Assembly (NCBI RefSeq): GCF_016584665.1
Contig: NZ_BBJB01000065.1
Span: forward strand, 1-64,000
Origin: Pseudanabaena sp. lw0831
GTDB taxonomy: Bacteria > Cyanobacteriota > Cyanobacteriia > Pseudanabaenales > Pseudanabaenaceae
Reading direction: 5' to 3'
Length of the DNA: 64,000 nt
Positions 59,841 through 64,000 of this stretch are shown here, piece by piece (position 1 is the first letter of the stretch; each line of letters starts with the position of its first letter). Made by a program: the position numbers and the translations under genes. The notes beneath the pieces were generated by a model. The model was not told where the DNA came from. It saw only the letters and a program-made list of their open reading frames with translations, and did no database searches.

Positions 59841-61571
59841 CTAAATTTCTGATGGCCTAAAACAATTAGCAAATTCTGAGGGGGTAATTAGAGGATATTC
59901 GCGATCGCATATTTCACTGAGCTTTTGCGATAGCTCCACCGATTGCGGCGGCGTGAGGTAGGTGGACTCTAGCAAATCAGTTTGATGATAAGCTTGGCGC
60001 AAGGGTGCATCAAGCAAAATAGTGCCTTTGCCCATGACGATCGCGCGATCGGCATAGTCAGGCATGAGATATAAATGATGTGTAATCACAATCACGGTTT
60101 TACCCATTCGGTGTAGCTGACGACTGACTTCTAAAATCGAAGAAGCTCCTTGATAGTCTTGTCCTGTGGTCGGTTCATCGAAAATGATGATCTCAGGATT
60201 CATTGCTAATAAAGCCGCAATAACGATGCGTCCGCGTTCTCCCTTTGGTAAAGATAACGGATGAGCATGGCGCTGTTCCCATAGCTGCATGGCTTTAAGA
60301 CTGCGCTCTGTTTCTTTCTTGACGATATCGGGCGCGTAACCAAGGAAAGGCAGAGCAAAAGCAACTTCTTTCTCAACGGAAGTATTAAAAATTTGGTTGT
60401 CGGGATTTTGAGCGAGATAGCCGATGGATTGAGCAAGATCGCTGACGGATAGATCTTTAGTATCGCGATCGCGTACTAATACTCTCCCTGATGTGGGTTT
60501 TAGCAAATTCAGGAAATGCTTCACAAGGGTGCTTTTGCCTGCACCATTCTGTCCGACGATTAGCACATATTCGCCTTCATGGATATCTAGCGAGATATTT
60601 TTGAGTGCTTCCGTGCCGTCATCGTAGGTATGTTTTAGGTTCTGAACTGAGAGAACGGGCGATTTATTGCTACGAAAGGGAGTGGTGAATATGGGCGGCT
60701 CTATTGGTTGAATTTGCGATCGCAGTTCACTTAAGGCTTTAATTCCAGCCTCCAAGGTAACAGGAATCTTGGGAATATTAATTCCCTTTTGCTGGATTTG
60801 GCTAAAAGCTTGAGCGACTTCAGGAGGACGCAGTTTATTTTGTTGCAGCAGATTCACCTTTGAATAAATTTCATCAGGAGTGCCAACTGCGATTAATTTA
60901 CCCTGTGAGAGCAAGGCAATGCGATCGCAAAATTCTGCCATTTCTTCGGCAGCATGGGAAACCATCACGATCGCTACGCCCAGTTCTTCTTTTAATTCCC
61001 TGACTGTAGCAAAGACTTCCTGGGAACCAATGGGATCGAGTTGTGAGGTTGGTTCATCGAGTATTAGTAAATCAGGTTGTAGAGCAAGTGCAGCTGCGAT
61101 CGCTAAACGTTGTTTTTGACCACCCGAAAGCTCTTGCGGATTCTTTTTTTCAAATCCTGCGAGACGGACTGATTTTAAAACGATGGGAATCCGCCGCAAA
61201 ATTTCTTCGCGGGGGACGCAGAGATTTTCGAGGGCAAAAGCGATCTCATTTTCGACAGAAGTGGCGGTAATCTGGATTTCAGGATCTTCAAAAACAATTC
61301 CCACATGACGTGCTAATTCGCTAACGGGATGGTCAAGGGTATCTAAACCCGCGATCGCAATTATGCCAAAAAACCGTCCACCATAAAACTGGGGAACGAT
61401 GCCCGTAAGTGCCAGACATAGTGTAGTTTTCCCTGCTCCTGTCGCACCAATTATGCCTAAAAATTCTCCTTTCTTAATCGTTAGCGATATATCTTTTAAT
61501 ACTGTCTCCTTAGCGTTGGGATATATATATGAAACCTTATCTAAAACTGCGATCGCCTTGATCTCATTCAT
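59841..61571 (-). CDS. Fused ECF/cobalt-type ABC ATPase (two nucleotide-binding domains)
   Basis: 576 residues, two ABC modules. The first has Walker A G42-ATGAGKT49, LSGGQ at 148-152 and LLILDEP. The second has Walker A G340-QNGAGKS347 and IIIFDEP, but its signature reads LPKGE (441-445) instead of LSGGQ. Only one composite ATP site may therefore be fully canonical, though such asymmetry occurs in related ABC pairs. It is the energising part of an ECF transporter with EcfT directly downstream. The S subunit is elsewhere. Confidence 0.9.
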   Translation of the reverse strand: MNEIKAIAVLDKVSYIYPNAKETVLKDISLTIKKGEFLGIIGATGAGKTTLCLALTGIVPQFYGGRFFGIIAIAGLDTLDHPVSELARHVGIVFEDPEIQITATSVENEIAFALENLCVPREEILRRIPIVLKSVRLAGFEKKNPQELSGGQKQRLAIAAALALQPDLLILDEPTSQLDPIGSQEVFATVRELKEELGVAIVMVSHAAEEMAEFCDRIALLSQGKLIAVGTPDEIYSKVNLLQQNKLRPPEVAQAFSQIQQKGINIPKIPVTLEAGIKALSELRSQIQPIEPPIFTTPFRSNKSPVLSVQNLKHTYDDGTEALKNISLDIHEGEYVLIVGQNGAGKSTLVKHFLNLLKPTSGRVLVRDRDTKDLSVSDLAQSIGYLAQNPDNQIFNTSVEKEVAFALPFLGYAPDIVKKETERSLKAMQLWEQRHAHPLSLPKGERGRIVIAALLAMNPEIIIFDEPTTGQDYQGASSILEVSRQLHRMGKTVIVITHHLYLMPDYADRAIVMGKGTILLDAPLRQAYHQTDLLESTYLTPPQSVELSQKLSEICDREYPLITPSEFANCFRPSEI

Positions 61572-61631
61572 GATTTTGACTGAAAATCTATTTTTGTACT
61601 AAAGTTCAAAATGGCGCAGAACTTTTAACCT

Positions 61632-61672
61632 CAGACACTGAACTGCCTGTGCAGCGGGCGTTTCAGTGTCTG
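61632..61672 (-). terminator. Hairpin between the 2-oxoglutarate decarboxylase gene and ecfA
   Basis: Arms of about 16 bp with few mismatches (CAGACACTGAACTGCC), 11 bp past the decarboxylase stop on the minus strand. Separates it from the ECF genes. Confidence 0.65.
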
Positions 61673-61682
61673 GGGTAGCTGC

Positions 61683-63323
61683 TTACAACGGGCAAGATAA
61701 CTCACCGACTTTGCGAGAAAAAAGCATGTTTTCACGGTAATCAACGGGGCAATCAATAACGGCAGGAACATCTTGCTCAAGAGCTTCCTTAAGCATAGGA
61801 ATTAAATCCATTGCTGAAGTAACACGATAACCTTTAAGTCCCATACTTTCAGCAAGTTTCACAAAATCAGGGTTGCCAAATTTGATAAAAGCCGATCGAC
61901 CGTAATGGATTTGTTGCTTCCATTCAATGAGTCCAAAACCGCCATCATTAAAGATCAGCGTCACAAAGGGCGTACCGATGCGAGTTGCAGTTTCCAGTTC
62001 CTGCATATTCATCATAAAGCCGCCATCACCTGTGACAGCGACAATCTTACGCTCAGGATTGACTAGCTTTGCGGCGATCGCACCTGGGATGGCTATCCCC
62101 ATTGCCGCAAAACCATTGGAAATAATGCAAGTGTTAGGGCGATCGCAATGGTAATGCCGTGCCATCCACATTTTATGCGCTCCCACATCGGAAATAACGA
62201 TATCTTCGGCTGCCATGACTTGGCGTAGATCGTAGATGATCTTTTGTGGCTTAATCGGAAACCCATCATCATGGGCGTACTGCTCATAGGTGGCGAGAAC
62301 TTGGGGACGCAAGGCGATCGCATGGGGATCTTGCCTTCCTGCGCGATCGCAACGGTGCATAATCTCCATTAATGAATCAGAAATATCACCAACAATTTCT
62401 ACCTGCGGCATATAGCTGCTATCAACTTCCGCCGTCAACTCCGCAATGTGAATGATCGGAATTGTACCTGTGGGATTCCATTTCTTGGGTGAGTATTCGA
62501 TTAAGTCATAGCCAACGGCTATTACCAAATCTGTTTCATCAAAAGCACAATTAATCACATCTCTTTGCTGTAAACCGATTGACCAAAGCGCCAGAGGATG
62601 ACGATAAGGAATGACACCCTTACCCATAAAGGTATTAGTAACAGGAATATTTAAGCGCGTCGCAAAGTCGGTCAAAGCTTGACTAGCTTGGGAACGAATC
62701 GCACCATTTCCCACCAAAATCAAAGGGTTTTTTGCCTGTGCAATCAGCAACGCTGCTTCCGAAAGACTGCGATAGGAGGCATACATTGAATTGCGATCGC
62801 CTTTAATCAATAATGGCTGCCCCGTCACTTCCATATCAGCAATATTTTCGGGTAAATCAATATGTACTGCCCCTGGTTTCTCAGATTTAGCCAGTTTAAA
62901 GGCTTTACGCACAATTTCAGGCGTGATACTAGGGCGGACAATTTGCGCATTCCACTTGGTTACAGGCTCGAACATAGCAACCAGATCGAGATATTGATGG
63001 GAATTAGTATGCATTCGGTCAGTTCCCACTTGCCCTGTAATAGCGATTAACGGAGCACAGTCCAAATTCGCATCGGCAACCCCCGTCATCAAATTGGTGG
63101 CTCCAGGGCCTAATGTCGATAGACATACTCCTGGCTTGCCCGTCAGTCTTCCATAGACATCCGCCATAAAGGCTGCACCCTGCTCATGGCGAGTAGTGAT
63201 AAATTTAATCGATGAGTTCTCAAGGGCATTAAGAACCGCCATATTCTCTTCCCCAGGCAGTCCAAAGATATATTCCACACCCTCATTTTCCAAACATTTG
63301 ACTAATAATTCTGCGGTGTTCAT
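61683..63323 (-). CDS. 2-oxoglutarate decarboxylase (ThDP enzyme, acetolactate-synthase-like)
   Basis: 546 residues from the ATG at 63323, with GAGGAAG just before it. ThDP motifs: GLPGEEN with catalytic Glu at ~25, and GDGGFMMNMQELETATRIG with the metal-binding Asp/Asn. It resembles acetolactate synthase and is often so annotated, but its neighbour is a succinic semialdehyde dehydrogenase and the opening MNTAELLVKCLENEGVEYIFGLPGE matches the cyanobacterial 2-oxoglutarate decarboxylase of the known two-gene TCA bypass. It would make succinic semialdehyde for the partner. This is inference from similarity plus neighbour. A hairpin lies 21 bp upstream. Confidence 0.85.
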   Translation of the reverse strand: MNTAELLVKCLENEGVEYIFGLPGEENMAVLNALENSSIKFITTRHEQGAAFMADVYGRLTGKPGVCLSTLGPGATNLMTGVADANLDCAPLIAITGQVGTDRMHTNSHQYLDLVAMFEPVTKWNAQIVRPSITPEIVRKAFKLAKSEKPGAVHIDLPENIADMEVTGQPLLIKGDRNSMYASYRSLSEAALLIAQAKNPLILVGNGAIRSQASQALTDFATRLNIPVTNTFMGKGVIPYRHPLALWSIGLQQRDVINCAFDETDLVIAVGYDLIEYSPKKWNPTGTIPIIHIAELTAEVDSSYMPQVEIVGDISDSLMEIMHRCDRAGRQDPHAIALRPQVLATYEQYAHDDGFPIKPQKIIYDLRQVMAAEDIVISDVGAHKMWMARHYHCDRPNTCIISNGFAAMGIAIPGAIAAKLVNPERKIVAVTGDGGFMMNMQELETATRIGTPFVTLIFNDGGFGLIEWKQQIHYGRSAFIKFGNPDFVKLAESMGLKGYRVTSAMDLIPMLKEALEQDVPAVIDCPVDYRENMLFSRKVGELSCPL

Positions 63324-63344
63324 AGCTTCCTCACAAATTAAGTT

Positions 63345-63373
63345 TGGATTTGCACGCTTTGCGTGCAAATCCA
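63345..63373. repeat. 29-bp palindrome between SSADH and the decarboxylase
   Basis: 13-bp perfect arms (TGGATTTGCACGC) with TTT loop, apex GCTTTGC. It lies 8 bp past the SSADH stop and 21 bp before the decarboxylase start, so within a likely operon it could act as an attenuator. Confidence 0.8.
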
Positions 63374-63381
63374 GACAGGGT

Positions 63382-64000
63382 TTATTTAATCCAAATAGTT
63401 TTGATATTCACAAATTCGCGAATACCTTCGAGTCCTAGCTCACGGCCAAAACCCGATCGCTTAATGCCCCCAAAAGGAACGCGCGGATCGGATTTGACCA
63501 TACCATTGACAAAGACTGCGCCCGCCTCGATTTGTTCGATCGCCGTCTCTATTTCTTGTTGATCATTACTCCAAAAGCTCGCCCCCAAGCCAAAATTAGT
63601 GCTATTCGCAAGGGCGATCGCCTCATCAATATTTTTGACCCGAAACACCGAAGCGACAGGACCAAAAAATTCTTCTTGATAGGGCGGCGCACCCAAGGGA
63701 ATATCGGTCAAAATCGTCGGTGCGTAGAAATTACCTTTCTCTTTAAGGCGATAACCTCCAACTAAGACCTTTGCGCCTAAATCCACAGTGTTTTTCACCT
63801 GCAAATCTAGTTCATTTAAAATTTGCGGCGTAGCAAGTGGCCCCACATCAGTTTCAGGTTGCATCGGATCGCCCACTTTTAGAGCTTTGAATTTCTCCAC
63901 AAATTTAGCAATAAACTGATCGGCGATCGCCTCTTCGACAATAAATCGCTTCGCAGCAATACAGGTCTGTCCATTGTTCATTACCCGCGCTGTTACTGCG
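63382..64000 (-). CDS. Succinic semialdehyde dehydrogenase (partial, 5' end outside window)
   Basis: C-terminal ~206 residues of an NAD(P)-dependent aldehyde dehydrogenase; the reading frame continues past the window edge. The catalytic Cys is in NGQTCIAAKRF, and the NAD-fold end has EEFFGPVASVFRV and FGGIKRSGFGRELG with the ALDH-typical terminus. With the ThDP enzyme downstream it forms the cyanobacterial route from 2-oxoglutarate to succinate, closing the TCA cycle. Substrate is inferred from the neighbour; family is firm. Confidence 0.88.
   Translation of the reverse strand, partial: AVTARVMNNGQTCIAAKRFIVEEAIADQFIAKFVEKFKALKVGDPMQPETDVGPLATPQILNELDLQVKNTVDLGAKVLVGGYRLKEKGNFYAPTILTDIPLGAPPYQEEFFGPVASVFRVKNIDEAIALANSTNFGLGASFWSNDQQEIETAIEQIEAGAVFVNGMVKSDPRVPFGGIKRSGFGRELGLEGIREFVNIKTIWIK

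Noticed and set aside
1-64000. CRISPR arrays, tRNA or rRNA genes
   Set aside because: No regularly spaced repeats or cloverleaf/rRNA signatures were found by eye; a tRNA scan would settle this.

Overview
The window is a piece of a cyanobacterial chromosome. The evidence is thylakoid and photosystem genes (ndhB, psaF, psaJ, a psbY-like gene, ycf3), the cyanobacterial 2-oxoglutarate decarboxylase/succinic semialdehyde dehydrogenase pair, dense GCGATCGC (HIP1) octamers in genes and spacers, and small gene families seen mostly in cyanobacteria (DUF6887/DUF6888, DUF7219, Uma2, Rpn-like nucleases). A Pseudanabaena-like filamentous lineage is my guess, not proven. I recognise no rRNA, tRNA, CRISPR array, prophage or complete insertion sequence.

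Layout. 1-1.7 kb: ndhB. 1.7-5.5 kb: an accessory patch with an Abi_C/HEPN-like protein, DUF433 and DUF4926 small genes, a PD-(D/E)XK nuclease-like protein and two secreted proteins; a rearranged partial duplication lies inside it. 5.4-10.8 kb (minus): an alpha/beta hydrolase, a GspE/PilB-like ATPase fused to a class III nucleotide cyclase, a DUF6887/DUF6888 pair with a DUF433 remnant, a shortened DNA-binding-family protein and an M48 protease. 11-17 kb: leuC, a nuclease-HEPN-like protein, malic enzyme, and the recO-MFS pair. 17-24 kb: a small cyanobacteriochrome-like GAF protein, an Rpn-like nuclease, an FAD oxidoreductase and a Tat-exported PhoX. 24-30.9 kb: psaFJ and tsaD (divergent), a glycerolipid acyltransferase, beta-carbonic anhydrase, and an ArsR regulator divergent from an old-yellow-enzyme reductase with a clear operator. 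30.9-37.5 kb: hybrid histidine kinase, dynamin-like GTPase, second Rpn/DUF2887 protein. 37.7-40.3 kb: an AlgI/AlgJ polysaccharide O-acetylation pair. 40.7-46.8 kb: citrate synthase, psbY-like, uppP, rplU-rpmA, gatC plus a receiver protein, ycf3, an ABC-2 permease, an RRM protein. 47-51.9 kb: a soluble SecD paralogue, then secD-secF, Uma2 and a small membrane protein. 51.9-59 kb: SpoIIE-type phosphatase, DUF7219, SRP RNA, argG, a bPH2 protein, a Lon-N protein, alanine dehydrogenase. 59-64 kb (minus): ECF-transporter T and fused A subunits, 2-oxoglutarate decarboxylase and the 3' part of its SSADH partner.

How it fits together. Citrate synthase, malic enzyme, 2-oxoglutarate decarboxylase and SSADH cover much of the central carbon cycle. 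The cyclase has the Lys/Thr substrate pair of bicarbonate-responsive class IIIb enzymes, and a near-ideal CRP-type operator lies before the DUF7219 gene, so cAMP signalling may have both an input and a target here.

The most unusual large-scale feature is not a gene. Most intergenic spaces carry a long, often perfect, DNA palindrome. The stems differ in sequence, but most end in the same kind of apex, GC-NNN-GC (usually GCAAAGC/GCTTTGC or GCGAAGC/GCTTCGC). A subset also shares outer ends close to AAAACCCA/TGGGTTTT. They lie between convergent genes, inside operons and just upstream of start codons, so they are not simply terminators. I consider this family the best candidate for an undescribed system in the window.
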